A DNA stretch of 64,000 nt from Alteromonadaceae bacterium XY-R5 (GTDB taxonomy: Bacteria; Pseudomonadota; Gammaproteobacteria; Enterobacterales; Alteromonadaceae): contig LXWE01000006.1 of the NCBI GenBank assembly GCA_001660395.1, positions 62,001 through 126,000 on the forward strand, given 5' to 3'. The notes under the pieces are model-generated. The model saw only the letters and a program-made list of their open reading frames with translations, made no database searches and was not told the origin of the DNA. The translations under genes were made by a program, and so were the position numbers. Shown here one piece after another: positions 31,320 through 41,246 of this stretch. The first letter of the stretch is position 1, and every line of letters begins with the position of its first letter.

Positions 31320-32813
31320 ATGCGCAGTGATCACTTAGGTTGGATAGATAATGCAAATCGGATTTGTACCTACACACTCTTCACTTTATTTGGGCTTTCC
31401 CTGGTTTTAGCCAGCATTCACGATACCTGGACTGAAGCACTTATTATTGGAATACCCGCAACTTTGATTCCATTTGCCTTGATCCGGTCACAAGGCCAAT
31501 CTGAACTGACCCAACATGCGGTTGCAATCGCCTTAATGCTTTATTCTGCGCTACAAATTCATCAAATGCGTGGCTTAATTGAAATGCATTTCGGCATCTT
31601 CGTGCTGATGTCCTTTCTCGCCTGCTATCGCAACTGGCGAATCTATATTACCGCTGTTGGCGTGGTCGCCATTCACCATATCAGCTTTTTCTTTATGCAA
31701 CGTGCCGGCGTGCCTGTGTTCGTATTTCAGCAGGGGGATTTACTTTTCGTGTTACTCGCCGTACATGCAGCCTATGCCATTGTTCAGGGCGTAGTTTTGT
31801 CAAATATCGCATTTTCAAACAGAAAAGATTCCATTGCAGCACACGATCTCACATCAACGGTGCGCAAAATCATGCAAGACAGACAACAGATCGATCTGAG
31901 CCTGCGCGCAGATGAACGCTCTCAACGAGGTTCCATTCGTGCCTTAAATAGCTTACTGGATATGTTCCAGAATATTATTCGCGATATGAGTAAAGTAGGA
32001 GCGGAATTAGACGGGGCAGCGAAAGAAACCAATAGTACCGCAGACAAGCTTAATCAGAGCCAAACCAGTTTCGCCAAAGAGATGGAGCAAATCGCATCTT
32101 CATCCGAAGAAATGTCTGTTTCTGTCTCTGAAGTATCACGTCAGGCCCAATCAGCCTACGACGCCTCAGAACAGGCAAGCCACCATACCGACGACGCCAA
32201 GAAAGCCGTTACAGAGGCTCAGCAACATGTGACCCAATTGCGCGATACCATCAGTACCACCACGCAAACTATTGATACTCTTGCGCAAAACTGTAATGCC
32301 ATCTCAGGTGTACTGGAAACCATTCACTCTATTGCGGACCAAACTAACTTGCTAGCCCTGAATGCCGCCATAGAGGCCGCACGAGCGGGTGAACAGGGCC
32401 GGGGTTTTGCCGTAGTCGCCGATGAAGTACGTCAGCTTGCATCCAGAACTAAAACCAGTACAGAAGAAGTTAACCAGATTATGTCTCAGTTGATGAATTC
32501 GTCACGTCAATCCTGTGATGCCATGACGCAATGCCAGCAACTAAGTGAGCTATCCAACGAAAAGGCTTCGAAAGCCAATCATTTAATGGAACTGGTCGGC
32601 AGCAATATTGAACTGGTGCATCACGTTATTCGTTCACTAACGCAAAGTTCTGAGGAGCAGGCAATTTCTACTGAACAAATAGCGCAGGCCATTGAAGAGT
32701 TAAATATGCTGATGGGCGATCAGCTTGGCGAAGTAAAAGCGCTGTATCAGGAAACGGCGTCGTTAGAGGGAATGGCCAATACCATCAACCATGAATTAGC
32801 ATGTTTCCGTTAA
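31320..32813 (+). CDS. Methyl-accepting chemotaxis protein with a multi-helix membrane sensor region
   Basis: The ATG at 31320 has a GAGG site five bases upstream, better placed than an in-frame ATG at 31302. The 497-residue product has about six N-terminal membrane segments (residues 10-165), including the conserved-looking [14 protein letters not shown], and no sizeable periplasmic domain. The signalling domain holds [20 protein letters not shown] and [18 protein letters not shown]. There is no classical HAMP domain, only a short connector (about 170-215). Such receptors may sense membrane state, redox or hydrophobic ligands, which is inference only. Its end overlaps the next start by 13 bp. 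Confidence 0.9.
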   Translation: MRSDHLGWIDNANRICTYTLFTLFGLSLVLASIHDTWTEALIIGIPATLIPFALIRSQGQSELTQHAVAIALMLYSALQIHQMRGLIEMHFGIFVLMSFLACYRNWRIYITAVGVVAIHHISFFFMQRAGVPVFVFQQGDLLFVLLAVHAAYAIVQGVVLSNIAFSNRKDSIAAHDLTSTVRKIMQDRQQIDLSLRADERSQRGSIRALNSLLDMFQNIIRDMSKVGAELDGAAKETNSTADKLNQSQTSFAKEMEQIASSSEEMSVSVSEVSRQAQSAYDASEQASHHTDDAKKAVTEAQQHVTQLRDTISTTTQTIDTLAQNCNAISGVLETIHSIADQTNLLALNAAIEAARAGEQGRGFAVVADEVRQLASRTKTSTEEVNQIMSQLMNSSRQSCDAMTQCQQLSELSNEKASKANHLMELVGSNIELVHHVIRSLTQSSEEQAISTEQIAQAIEELNMLMGDQLGEVKALYQETASLEGMANTINHELACFR

Positions 32814-33361
32814 CCACAAGGGCCAAACGTTGGTTTGGCCCAATTGCATTAGCACTGTGGTTATTGCTGTCTATTTCTGCCTTAGCAGCATTCTCTGTGT
32901 CATCTCTTGCACCGTTTGACCCAAACCAAACCCTATGGGGTCTGAGTAATAAGACCGAGTTTAATCAAGAGGTTAATGCATATTTTCAAGATGTCCTCGG
33001 CCAGTCTTCGCCATTAAAGCAGCAAGTACTGCATATCAGAGACAAAGCATGTCGCTGCAATAGCTACAGCAGTGCGCATATTCGCCAGTTAAACGCAGAA
33101 TTTGCTGAGTATCATTATACGCAGCAAACACTGGATACCTCTGAGTTAGCGAATGTTCCCGCATGGTTACCGAGTTCGCCTGCCCTGATTATTTTCAACG
33201 AAAATGGAGAACTCGCCTATCTCGGCCCATACTCGGGCGGATTATTCTGCTCACCTACAAGCAGCCTTGCGAATAGTTTCGTTGAAGCTATTCTGCAAAA
33301 ACGTCAGCCAGGTACTGTTGTGATTACTGAGGCTGAAGGCTGTTACTGCGCGACATCCTGA
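32801..33361 (+). CDS. Membrane-anchored thioredoxin-like protein (DUF6436-like)
   Basis: A 186-residue protein with an N-terminal membrane anchor (about 12-35) and a periplasmic domain. Two Cys pairs appear: ACRC (about 83-86) and a C-terminal [25 protein letters not shown] is a thioredoxin-fold-like strand and turn that resembles DUF6436 proteins of Alteromonas, Vibrio and Shewanella. The classical CxxC is replaced by CxC. The start overlaps the chemoreceptor gene in another frame by 13 bp, so translational coupling is likely. The end overlaps the opposing chemoreceptor gene by 19 bp. A periplasmic redox role is plausible but unproven. Confidence 0.65.
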   Translation: MFPLTTRAKRWFGPIALALWLLLSISALAAFSVSSLAPFDPNQTLWGLSNKTEFNQEVNAYFQDVLGQSSPLKQQVLHIRDKACRCNSYSSAHIRQLNAEFAEYHYTQQTLDTSELANVPAWLPSSPALIIFNENGELAYLGPYSGGLFCSPTSSLANSFVEAILQKRQPGTVVITEAEGCYCATS

Positions 33362-34992
33362 CGCAATTGAAAATCGCCTATCGCATGGGTCAGTCGAGCT
33401 AATATTTGCTTAATCTTATCAGCATGGTCTTCCATACTTTGGGTACATGAAGCTGTCTGCTGACAGATATGTTCCACCTGAACTAAGCCCTGACCGACTT
33501 GAAGGTTATGATTTTGCTGGTCTGCAATAGAACTTGCCACTTGGCGATTCAAATTGGAAATTTCGCTAAATGCAGCATGTAATTCATCCATAAACTGCTG
33601 CGATTGCTGCACCTGCTCAAGCCCTTGCTGCGCGCGTTCTTTACCGGTTCCCATGGCTTTAACAGCGGTATCAGCAGCCAGTTGCAGCTTCTCAATATTG
33701 GCCGAAATTTGCTTAGTTGATTGCTGTGTTTTGGTGGCTAGACTGCGTACTTCGTCAGCTACCACAGCAAAACCACGCCCAGACTCACCAGCTCTTGCAG
33801 CCTCAATAGCCGCATTTAGCGCTAACAAATTGGTTTGCTCAGCAATACCATTGATGACACTAACGACATTACCAATTTCGTCAGTATCCCGCTTTAAGCG
33901 GAAAATAATCTCAGCCGTTTCTTCAGCCGCCTTGAGCATGCTCTGACCGGTATCCACCGAATGGCTAAACAATCTGTGGCCATCTCGGGCCTGTTCTGAT
34001 GATACTTCCACAAACTCATTTGCCTGCACAACAGAGGTATTCATTTGCTCGCCCAGCAAGGTCATCTGACCGAGTTTATCGGCCAGATTTTCCGTTTTAT
34101 CTACTTGGGATTGCACGCCCATTTTAACCTGTTCAAAGGCGTAAAGTAGCTTGCCGATCAATTCGCTAAACCCCTGCATATCCTGACGGACTCCCCCAAT
34201 CAATCTGCTCAGATTGTATTGAATCGCAGAAAAGTCTTTTCCTAATTGTCCCAACTCATCTTCACCACTAATCGGATTGTGAGCAGTAAAATCCCCTTTT
34301 GCTAACTGGCGTGACAAATGTGTCAATTGTTTAAGGGGGCGCACCACCGCACGATGAATGAACCAGGATAACAACACCGCACCAAGCACGATAACCACCA
34401 AAATACCAATGTTCGTCCACATTTTGCTGGTGCTGGCACTTTTCGATAACGTGCCACTTAATAACATCAACTGCGTATTTACCGCCTCAACCGCCTGTGT
34501 AAGTGCCTCAGTCGGGCCGCGATCAATACCTTTAACAGCTTTGTCCGCCGTAGGAATGTCCTTATTGCTCTGCAAAAACGCCTGATAACCTTTGTGGTAA
34601 GCTGCAAGCATGGCTGGGTAACCGTCAGCAAATGACTGAATGTGCTTTCTAGCAGGATGTGCTGAAGGCATTTTGGCCAGAATCTGATGGTATTGCTGCT
34701 GAATTGCCTCTGCGTTCTCGTTGAAGCGTCCCCAATATTTATCCAGTTGCTTAGGATCATGCCCTCGAATCAGGGTGTTCTTCCATTCCTGTACCTGAAT
34801 CTTAAAATTCACATTCAATGATGACACTGCGTCCATGTAGGCCACGTCTTCATGAATAGCACGATCGTATTCTCCAATAACCTGACTTAGGGCACCAATT
34901 CCGGTTTGCACGGCCACAATGATCAAGAGCAAGTTAGCCAACATCAGCACTAACAATTTATTTCTCAGGGTATTGAATATTTTACTAAACAT
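33343..34992 (-). CDS. Methyl-accepting chemotaxis protein with a helical periplasmic sensor
   Basis: A 549-residue chemoreceptor. A first membrane segment lies at about 10-31. The periplasmic helical bundle (about 32-185) contains [14 protein letters not shown], a pattern common in four-helix-bundle/CHASE3-like sensors, and ends at a second membrane segment (about 192-213). HAMP (about 214-268) contains [15 protein letters not shown]. The signalling domain has [20 protein letters not shown] and [19 protein letters not shown]. There is no CheR-tether peptide. A sigma-28-like element lies upstream. It runs tail to tail with the DUF6436-like gene. Confidence 0.93.
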   Translation of the reverse strand: MFSKIFNTLRNKLLVLMLANLLLIIVAVQTGIGALSQVIGEYDRAIHEDVAYMDAVSSLNVNFKIQVQEWKNTLIRGHDPKQLDKYWGRFNENAEAIQQQYHQILAKMPSAHPARKHIQSFADGYPAMLAAYHKGYQAFLQSNKDIPTADKAVKGIDRGPTEALTQAVEAVNTQLMLLSGTLSKSASTSKMWTNIGILVVIVLGAVLLSWFIHRAVVRPLKQLTHLSRQLAKGDFTAHNPISGEDELGQLGKDFSAIQYNLSRLIGGVRQDMQGFSELIGKLLYAFEQVKMGVQSQVDKTENLADKLGQMTLLGEQMNTSVVQANEFVEVSSEQARDGHRLFSHSVDTGQSMLKAAEETAEIIFRLKRDTDEIGNVVSVINGIAEQTNLLALNAAIEAARAGESGRGFAVVADEVRSLATKTQQSTKQISANIEKLQLAADTAVKAMGTGKERAQQGLEQVQQSQQFMDELHAAFSEISNLNRQVASSIADQQNHNLQVGQGLVQVEHICQQTASCTQSMEDHADKIKQILARLTHAIGDFQLRQDVAQ

Positions 34993-35028
34993 CTTTTCGG
35001 CGGGGGGATAGGAACAAATGGCGGCACT

Positions 35029-35055
35029 TTATCAGCATCTAATGACGAATTTGTG
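35029..35055 (-). promoter_or_regulatory. Candidate sigma-28 (FliA) promoter for the chemoreceptor gene
   Basis: On the minus strand GCTGATAA (35029-35036) matches the FliA -10 consensus GCCGATAA at 7 of 8 positions. Eleven bases upstream CACAAATT (35048-35055) matches TAAAGTTT at only four of eight. The site is about 37 bp upstream of the chemoreceptor ATG. Chemoreceptors are frequent FliA targets, which makes the weak match worth keeping. Confidence 0.3.
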
Positions 35056-35146
35056 ACACAACGCCAACTATCCGCTCTTTCAATCCCGAACTACACTTAA
35101 TCAATAGGGTCGCAAATGCGTACACCTGTGTCGCGGAGATATTGCT

Positions 35147-35701
35147 ATGAAACGCCATTATCTAATGACTCAGGATCTGGATGCCCTGAGCAGTCTAAAA
35201 CACACACTGAATGATGCCGGATTACATGACGCCCGCTTACATTTGTTGAGCAATAAAGACGCAGAAATTCAGTCTCATCATTTGCAAACGATTGAATCAC
35301 TCATGCAGCGGGATCTTGTGCGCGCCAGTTTTAGAGGCGCACTTATTGGTCTTTGTATTGCTGTCTATGGCTTAACCACTGTGTGGTTGCTTAGATGGCA
35401 TACATCTCCATTAGGCTGGACACCTTTTGTTTTTGTTGCCTTAAGCTTTATAGGATTTTGTATCTGGGAAGGAGGCCTTATCGGCGTGCAGCGACCCAAT
35501 AGTCAGTACCGACGCTTTCGTCATCAACTCAAACAAGGCCAGCACATTCTGATGATCGATTCCTTACCAACGGAAGAAAATAAATTAGATCACATCTTGG
35601 GCTTTTATCCAGAATTGCATTATCTGGGCTGTGGAGTTAATCACGGTGACTGGCTGATGCGGGGCGAACAACAACTGCATAAATTGCTGAGCCCCGGCTA
35701 G
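35147..35701 (+). CDS. Two-helix membrane protein of unknown function
   Basis: A 184-residue protein with a cytoplasmic N-terminal part (1-60: MKRHYLMTQDLDALSSLKHT), two adjacent membrane segments (about 64-84 and 92-112) joined by a short loop, and a cytoplasmic C-terminal part containing GQHILMIDSLPTEENKLD. The domain-hairpin-domain layout resembles uncharacterised proteins common in Marinobacter, Pseudomonas and Alteromonas. I do not recognise an assigned function. It diverges from the chemoreceptor gene. After its stop, CCCGG/CCGGG-type inverted repeats form a convergent hairpin towards the SMC operon. Confidence 0.7.
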   Translation: MKRHYLMTQDLDALSSLKHTLNDAGLHDARLHLLSNKDAEIQSHHLQTIESLMQRDLVRASFRGALIGLCIAVYGLTTVWLLRWHTSPLGWTPFVFVALSFIGFCIWEGGLIGVQRPNSQYRRFRHQLKQGQHILMIDSLPTEENKLDHILGFYPELHYLGCGVNHGDWLMRGEQQLHKLLSPG

Positions 35702-35713
35702 AAGGAACCGGGC

Positions 35714-36934
35714 CTAGCGCAGGCCCAGTTCTACATCCTGAATAATATAGTTACCGTTATATACTGGGTGCGGGCTACCGGTAGTATCGATAGCAAAGTA
35801 GGCTTGTTCTTCTTCTGGCAGGCCCTGATAGCCACCAATAACCTGATAGATCCACACTTCAGGATCGTAAGGTAACTCGTGCATGGCATAATAATCCAAT
35901 GCGGTTAAGCGCTCGCCCGTATCTATCACCCGACAGAAATAGGCTTCAACCGCGTCACGCAGGCCGCTTTCTTCCATCTCAAGAGCGGATTGCTCTTCGA
36001 CTTCGATGGGCTTGGCTTTGCGTTCTGGTTGTTCCTGGGCATCGGCACGATGCAGCGCCTTCAGCTTGCCCACCAGCAGTTGTAAATCCTGCTCATGCTC
36101 AACCCGATTCACATCCACCGCCGCCGGCTTCAGAATGCCTTTAGCCTGATTGAACAGCATAGGCACCTGCGACAACTGGGTGTAATTGGTTGGCGTAAAG
36201 TCCGGCTTTTGCTCCATATGCAGCACAAAACCATTGAGCAAACGGGTACGCCCTTTAAACTCACGGAAGCGCCCAAGCAATGCCAGCAAGCGCGCCTGTA
36301 CGATGGACAGCTCCTGAGTCACCTTAGAGAAGCTCTGCTGCAAGGTCACCACCAGCAGATGGCGCAATTCTCTGTGACTGCCCGCCAGTTCGCTTAACTC
36401 ATCAAAGTGGAACAGTTCCAGTTGATTGAGCAGCTCAGAAACCTGCGACTGGGCCAGTTCGTTTTCACGAATTTTGGCATCAATAGACGCCACATAACCG
36501 AACTCGTTATTGATGCGGCTAAACAGAGTACGCACACTGTTACTTAGGGATTCGGTCAAACCGTACACATGCTCGGTTAAATCACTTAAGTGAGCGTCGG
36601 TTTCGCCATAACGGCCATAATGCATAGCTTCTTTATAGTGCTGGGCCAGCGTTTTTATACTGGCCAACGCACCACCGATATTGGCATCGACCTGACGATT
36701 ACGCTCGTCCTGCAAACTGCCTTCAAGGAGCTGTCGCAGAGCGGTTTTTAAACGTAATTTGGCATTATCTTCCGGGCGCCAAAGCACGCCCATTTGTACT
36801 AATGACTGCACTACCTTCGGGCTGTGCTGACTTTCATCCAGGGTACCCTGTAAGTACACCTGCATGATCAAATCCCCATGCCTGCTCAGGGCATTAAGGA
36901 ATTTGATCCCGGCCTGATGGAGGTTCTGATTCAC
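35714..36934 (-). CDS. Putative kleisin-like subunit of an SMC-type complex
   Basis: A 406-residue soluble, mostly helical protein, third in a tightly overlapping operon. The N-terminal 60 residues (FLNALSRHGDLIMQVYLQGT, QSLVQMGVLWRPED) look like a winged-helix unit. A long helical middle (about 75-260) follows, then a charged linker (about 295-325) and a compact C-terminal domain (about 330-406: DYYAMHELPYDPEVWIYQVI). Helical core, linker and terminal domain are what kleisins such as MksF or JetA show. No sequence match to those families was recognised, so the call rests on architecture and operon position. The GTG start overlaps the previous stop by four bases (GTGA). Confidence 0.55.
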   Translation of the reverse strand: MNQNLHQAGIKFLNALSRHGDLIMQVYLQGTLDESQHSPKVVQSLVQMGVLWRPEDNAKLRLKTALRQLLEGSLQDERNRQVDANIGGALASIKTLAQHYKEAMHYGRYGETDAHLSDLTEHVYGLTESLSNSVRTLFSRINNEFGYVASIDAKIRENELAQSQVSELLNQLELFHFDELSELAGSHRELRHLLVVTLQQSFSKVTQELSIVQARLLALLGRFREFKGRTRLLNGFVLHMEQKPDFTPTNYTQLSQVPMLFNQAKGILKPAAVDVNRVEHEQDLQLLVGKLKALHRADAQEQPERKAKPIEVEEQSALEMEESGLRDAVEAYFCRVIDTGERLTALDYYAMHELPYDPEVWIYQVIGGYQGLPEEEQAYFAIDTTGSPHPVYNGNYIIQDVELGLR

Positions 36935-37566
36935 AGTAAGCTTCCCTGATTGACGGCGTTTTCGGCCTGATCCGACAGGGACAGAGCTTCGGTTTCATCA
37001 ATAAAACGCAGCACTTCGTACAGATATTCAATTTTGCCAGTCGCAACAAAGATTTGCTTTTCCGAGTTGGGCTTAAGCAAATAGCCCAGGTCCGTCAAAC
37101 GCTTGAATACCTGCTTGAGCTGACCATCCAGATTCACACTGGTAGAGCCGAACAAGCGGTAGCGGGAAATCTTTTCCAGCTGCTCGGTAAAAGCCGGCGT
37201 ATCTTCAATGGTGGTTTGCAGTTCGCCTAAACGAATGGCGGTACCCTGAGTCACAGGCACATCTGAACCACTGGCTTGTTGCACCAGCAATAACCACTCC
37301 ACCAACGGCAATAAGTTAGTGGCGATTTCGTTGAACTGACTGCCCAGCACACTGCGCTCGTTATCGCCCAAATGCAGGTAAGCCGCAAAAAACACGTCGC
37401 CGTCAGCAGCGGACGATAAAGTGCGATTGAGCATATTCAGTTGTGGCTCGATCTTGTCGCTGTTGCCGCTGGTCTTTAAAAAACGCCAGGCGTCTTCATC
37501 GCTAATTTGGCAAATAAACTCGCCGCTAAGCAGCTTTTCTAAAATACGGCCTTGTTCGCTGATCAT
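36931..37566 (-). CDS. Putative winged-helix (KITE/MksE-like) subunit of an SMC-type complex
   Basis: A 211-residue soluble protein, second gene of the SMC operon. It starts ILEKLLSGEFICQISDEDAW, has a helical middle with NERSVLGSQFNEI, and a C-terminal winged-helix-like part: LKQVFKRLTDLGYLLKPN, then a beta hairpin QIFVATGK and a recognition-type helix YLYEVLRFI. Size and position match the KITE subunits of MksBEF and Wadjet (MksE, JetB), which dimerise and bind the kleisin. The ATG overlaps the ATPase stop by four bases (ATGA) and its own stop overlaps the next start by four, implying fixed stoichiometry. Assignment is by architecture, not by a recognised family. Confidence 0.55.
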   Translation of the reverse strand: MISEQGRILEKLLSGEFICQISDEDAWRFLKTSGNSDKIEPQLNMLNRTLSSAADGDVFFAAYLHLGDNERSVLGSQFNEIATNLLPLVEWLLLVQQASGSDVPVTQGTAIRLGELQTTIEDTPAFTEQLEKISRYRLFGSTSVNLDGQLKQVFKRLTDLGYLLKPNSEKQIFVATGKIEYLYEVLRFIDETEALSLSDQAENAVNQGSLL

Positions 37567-40500
37567 GCTTCAACCTCCGCCTGCTGCTGTCGTTGTTTCA
37601 ATCGCTCACTGATGGCACTGACCTTCGGCTGCACCACTTGCAGCTTGCGGGTGGTCTTATCAATCAGATAACGGTTATCAAACAGGGTCAGTACGTCAGA
37701 TTCCGGATTCGGGAAGGCCCCGACCACAGAAATATTGTTGTTCTGACAGGCATCGAAAATCTTCTTCACGTTCGATTGGTGCAGAGTACCCAGCTCATCG
37801 ATAGGCCAGTGCACTGTTACATCGGCATTGCCGCGCAGCAAGCGGGTAAAGGCCAGTAAGAACTTACACAAGATCAGATACGCCATACCGTGGCTCGAAG
37901 ATTCATTCAGCTGACGGTCGGTACGGATCACCAGCTGGCTGTTACCTTCTTTGATATGCAGCTCAATATCCAGCAGTTTGCTGATCCCGCCTGCCAACGC
38001 AGCGCGGCCAAGAATATCCAGCACCCGACGCATGCTTTGGGCATAGTCTTCTTCCGGCAATTCGCTGGCGCCTGTCTCCATCCATTCTTTATACAGCTTG
38101 TTAAACTGGGCCAGCTCTGGCCAGAATTCCAGCTCGCTAATGCGCGAGCGGATTTTCACCGCAGAATCAGAAACCCCTTCCAGGAACAGCTCGGCATCCA
38201 CTTCGTGGGTAATGCGCTTACTCTGGCTGGCGATGCGCTTATCGATATCTTCCAGTACATTAAAGTACTGGCTTAAATCTGCACCGAAGATACGGCCCTG
38301 CTCACGCAGGCCCTGCAGTTTTTGCGGCACGATCACGTTCAGCAATCGGGCTAAATGCGAGACTAAACGGCGATGGTCAACACTGCGAATACCCTGGGCA
38401 TTCACCACAGCACATTCTTCACGTGAACGCTCCCAGGTATCCGACAAACCTGTACCGGCCTGCGCGGCGATCAGTTGATCAAAGTGTTCCACATAGGCTT
38501 TGATATCGGCCAGCAGTTTTTCACGGGTCTGGAGTAAATCCATGCCTTCGGAGATGCGTTGTGAGATGGTATTGCCGTTCGCCGCTTCGCTAAATTCCGT
38601 ATCCGTCACCAGCGAAAGTTTAGCCAGCATACGGTTAATTTGAGTAACCTCGCCTTCCTGCTCTTTGGCCTGACTCAAGGACTGTTCCAGCTCAAGCTGA
38701 CGGGCTTTGCCCTCTTCACGTTTTTGCTTGTAAGCACTTTGCTGCTGATTCAGCTCGCGCTCGGCTTCGCTCACCAGTTTCTTGGCTTTGGCCAGCCCCT
38801 GCTGCCAGGTCACCTTATGACCGGTGAACACAGTTTTATACCAGTGCTCGTAATCGCGCACCTTGTGGCGGTTGGTTTCAGTAAACTGGATATCGGTTTT
38901 CAGCTGCTTAATTTGCTTTTGCAGCGCACCGATTTCATCCACGTCCACGCCGCGGTTGTTCAGCTCACTGGCCAGCCACTGCTCACACTGTTTTTTCTCC
39001 AGTTGGGCATGCTGGCGGGCTTTTTGAATATGCAGATCCACCTGTTGTAGTGCCTGCTGGGTATCGCCAATTAACTGCTGCCAGTGGAACTGATGCTCGG
39101 TTTCCGCTTCGCGCAGCTGATCTTTAATTTCATCGATGGCATGGGCCTGCTGCAGCTTGCACTCAGACTGCTCTTTATCGTTATCGGCTAAACGCTTTTT
39201 ATTGTGTTGCTTACGCTCAGACAAGGCCTGCAGGTATTCCTGACGCACCTGCTCTTTGTCCTGCTGGCAACGTTTTCGGTTGGCTTCTGCGGTACGACAC
39301 TCGCTTTCGGCTTTGGCCTGTTTTAATTCCTGATTGCGGACCTGTTCACTGGCTTTGGCCAATGCCAGTTCAGCTTCGTTTTGCTGTTCCAGCAATTGCG
39401 CCAAAGCGTTCTGCGCGTCCGCCAGTTTTTGCTGCAGTGCCTGTTCTGACTGAGCGTATTCAGGAATATCTAAGCCTGATAAATCCAGGGTCACACCAAA
39501 CAGGCCGTCCTGCTGCTCAGCCACGCCCGGCTTAAGATCATCGCGTTTTAGCAAGTCAGCATTAATGACTTTACCTAAGCTTTGTTCCCACTCAGGGCGA
39601 TTCTTACGCAAGAATTCCAGCAAGCTGCCCTGTCCCGGATACAGCATGGCTTCAACTTTATCCACCTGTTGCTGTTGCTGTTGATATTGTTTGCGGATTT
39701 TTTCCAGCTGGCTGGCAGCCTGTTGACGGGCCTGATTGGCCTGGCTGTAATCGCGCTGAGCCATGCGTAACTGCTCACGACTGGCATCTTCGGTAACGAC
39801 CGCTTCGGCGATACTGGCATCAAGAATATCCAGCTGGCTTTGTTCAAATTCGCTGAAACCGGCATTTTTTAAATTGGCGTTCAGCTCAGCGGCCTGTACT
39901 TTTAGTTCATTTAAACGCTGCTGATACTGCTGTTCAACCTGAGCCTGCTGCTGCTGATAATCCTGACGAATCTGCTGCAACAAGGCCGCATCTTCGGCTT
40001 TTTGCTCACTCAGCTTGCCCTGCAGCTCATGTTTTTGCTCACCGTAGGCTTCTAAATCCAGGTTCAGCTTTTCGTTCAGTTCGGCCAAACGTTTGTTATA
40101 GGCCGCTTCAATATCCTGGTGTTTTTCGGTTAATAACGCATAGCGGCTGTTGCTGGCTTCCAGCTGACTTTGCCACTGAGGCAATTGTTGCAGGTTCTTT
40201 TGCAGGGTTTCGATGTCCTGTTCCTGCCAGGCATCAAAGTCGTTTTCTACCTGCTCTAAGTCTTTTTCATATTTGATGCAGTCAGATTTGGCCGCCGACA
40301 ACTGCTGGTTGAGACTATCCCGCAGCTGGCTCCAGTGACTTTCTTCACTTTTCAGAGTCAGTACCAGTTCATCCAACTGGCCCTGATACTGAATAATATC
40401 TGCGGCAAGCTTATCCACATCCAGCTTGAATTGCTGTTTTAGCTGGCCGAGGCGTTTTTCGTTACCTGTCAGCTCATGGTCAGCCTGCTCCAGTTTGGAA

Positions 40501-41246
40501 AACTGCGGACGAATGGCATCAAATTCTTTGATCAGATAACACTCACGGATCCAGTCATCCACGCGGTTACGGCTTAGGCTAGAGCTGGGCGGCTGTACGC
40601 CATCTTCTTCCAAAATCGCCGCAATCATGGCCTTGATGGTTTCCATCTTACCTTCTTTGGAATGCACTGCTTTGGCCAGCTTTTCCATATGACGTAAGTG
40701 GTTACTGTCATTACACAGGCTGAAAACTTTGGCATAACCCAGCAGTTCGCGACTATTCACGCTGCCGTTTAAGACGCCACGATCATTTTGCAGTACCGCA
40801 CGAAACTCTTTGGTATTCAGCAGGTTAGTCACCAGCACATTGTTGCGCTTAAGGTTACGCGCCAGCTCATTCATAGAAATGCTGATGTGCTCACCGCCCT
40901 TGCTCTTATACAGATAATCATCCAGAGCAAATGGCTGAGCAATAAAGCGGTAGTTCACGCCATTGCCGTTAGAGGCCAGAACGACCTGACATAAGTCACC
41001 TTCATAGCGGCTGTATTCATAGATAATAAAGCTGGATTCCCGCGGCAGATACCAGCGCTCGAAGCTATCCCGGGTAGCCGGTACCACACGGCTGGGATAT
41101 TCACCGTAAAATACGGGGATCAGACGTTGCAGGGTGGTTTTCCCCGATGCGTTGGTACCGCAAATATTGGTGTGGCCGTTTAACTTAAGTTCGACCACCC
41201 CGGGTAAATGGGTGTCGATCAGAATAATTCGGTGTAACCCTGGCAT
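37563..41246 (-). CDS. SMC-like ATP-binding protein (DUF3584-like), large coiled-coil ATPase
   Basis: The ATG at 41246 has an AAGGAAGAG site and gives 1227 residues; the open frame extends 16 codons further without such a site. Walker A GTNASGKT lies at 30-37 and an FERWYLP motif at 62-68. A central coiled coil of roughly 700 residues, very rich in Gln, Leu, Glu and Lys, follows (about 240-930), broken by a hinge-like globular part near 540-600 (SLLEFLRKNRPEWEQSLG to DLSGLDIPEY). The C-terminal half has an ABC-signature-like SSSHG (1116-1120) and Walker B VHWPIDELG with D1150 and E1151. GKT plus YLP match what I recall of Pfam DUF3584. It is first in an operon with two small partners, as in condensin-type complexes. 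DNA loop extrusion or defence is possible; the function is unknown. Confidence 0.8.
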   Translation of the reverse strand: MPGLHRIILIDTHLPGVVELKLNGHTNICGTNASGKTTLQRLIPVFYGEYPSRVVPATRDSFERWYLPRESSFIIYEYSRYEGDLCQVVLASNGNGVNYRFIAQPFALDDYLYKSKGGEHISISMNELARNLKRNNVLVTNLLNTKEFRAVLQNDRGVLNGSVNSRELLGYAKVFSLCNDSNHLRHMEKLAKAVHSKEGKMETIKAMIAAILEEDGVQPPSSSLSRNRVDDWIRECYLIKEFDAIRPQFSKLEQADHELTGNEKRLGQLKQQFKLDVDKLAADIIQYQGQLDELVLTLKSEESHWSQLRDSLNQQLSAAKSDCIKYEKDLEQVENDFDAWQEQDIETLQKNLQQLPQWQSQLEASNSRYALLTEKHQDIEAAYNKRLAELNEKLNLDLEAYGEQKHELQGKLSEQKAEDAALLQQIRQDYQQQQAQVEQQYQQRLNELKVQAAELNANLKNAGFSEFEQSQLDILDASIAEAVVTEDASREQLRMAQRDYSQANQARQQAASQLEKIRKQYQQQQQQVDKVEAMLYPGQGSLLEFLRKNRPEWEQSLGKVINADLLKRDDLKPGVAEQQDGLFGVTLDLSGLDIPEYAQSEQALQQKLADAQNALAQLLEQQNEAELALAKASEQVRNQELKQAKAESECRTAEANRKRCQQDKEQVRQEYLQALSERKQHNKKRLADNDKEQSECKLQQAHAIDEIKDQLREAETEHQFHWQQLIGDTQQALQQVDLHIQKARQHAQLEKKQCEQWLASELNNRGVDVDEIGALQKQIKQLKTDIQFTETNRHKVRDYEHWYKTVFTGHKVTWQQGLAKAKKLVSEAERELNQQQSAYKQKREEGKARQLELEQSLSQAKEQEGEVTQINRMLAKLSLVTDTEFSEAANGNTISQRISEGMDLLQTREKLLADIKAYVEHFDQLIAAQAGTGLSDTWERSREECAVVNAQGIRSVDHRRLVSHLARLLNVIVPQKLQGLREQGRIFGADLSQYFNVLEDIDKRIASQSKRITHEVDAELFLEGVSDSAVKIRSRISELEFWPELAQFNKLYKEWMETGASELPEEDYAQSMRRVLDILGRAALAGGISKLLDIELHIKEGNSQLVIRTDRQLNESSSHGMAYLILCKFLLAFTRLLRGNADVTVHWPIDELGTLHQSNVKKIFDACQNNNISVVGAFPNPESDVLTLFDNRYLIDKTTRKLQVVQPKVSAISERLKQRQQQAEVEA

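Noticed and set aside
38098-39050. Long plus-strand reading frames inside the SMC-like ATPase gene (for example 38098-38478 and 38640-39050)
   Set aside because: They lie antisense to a well-supported gene with Walker motifs, have no ribosome sites, and arise from the CAG/CTG-rich coiled-coil codons.
35714-41246. Labelling the SMC operon as Wadjet or MukBEF
   Set aside because: No JetD-like nuclease gene adjoins, the gene order differs, and the ATPase motifs (SSSHG signature, FERWYLP) do not match JetC or MukB as I know them.
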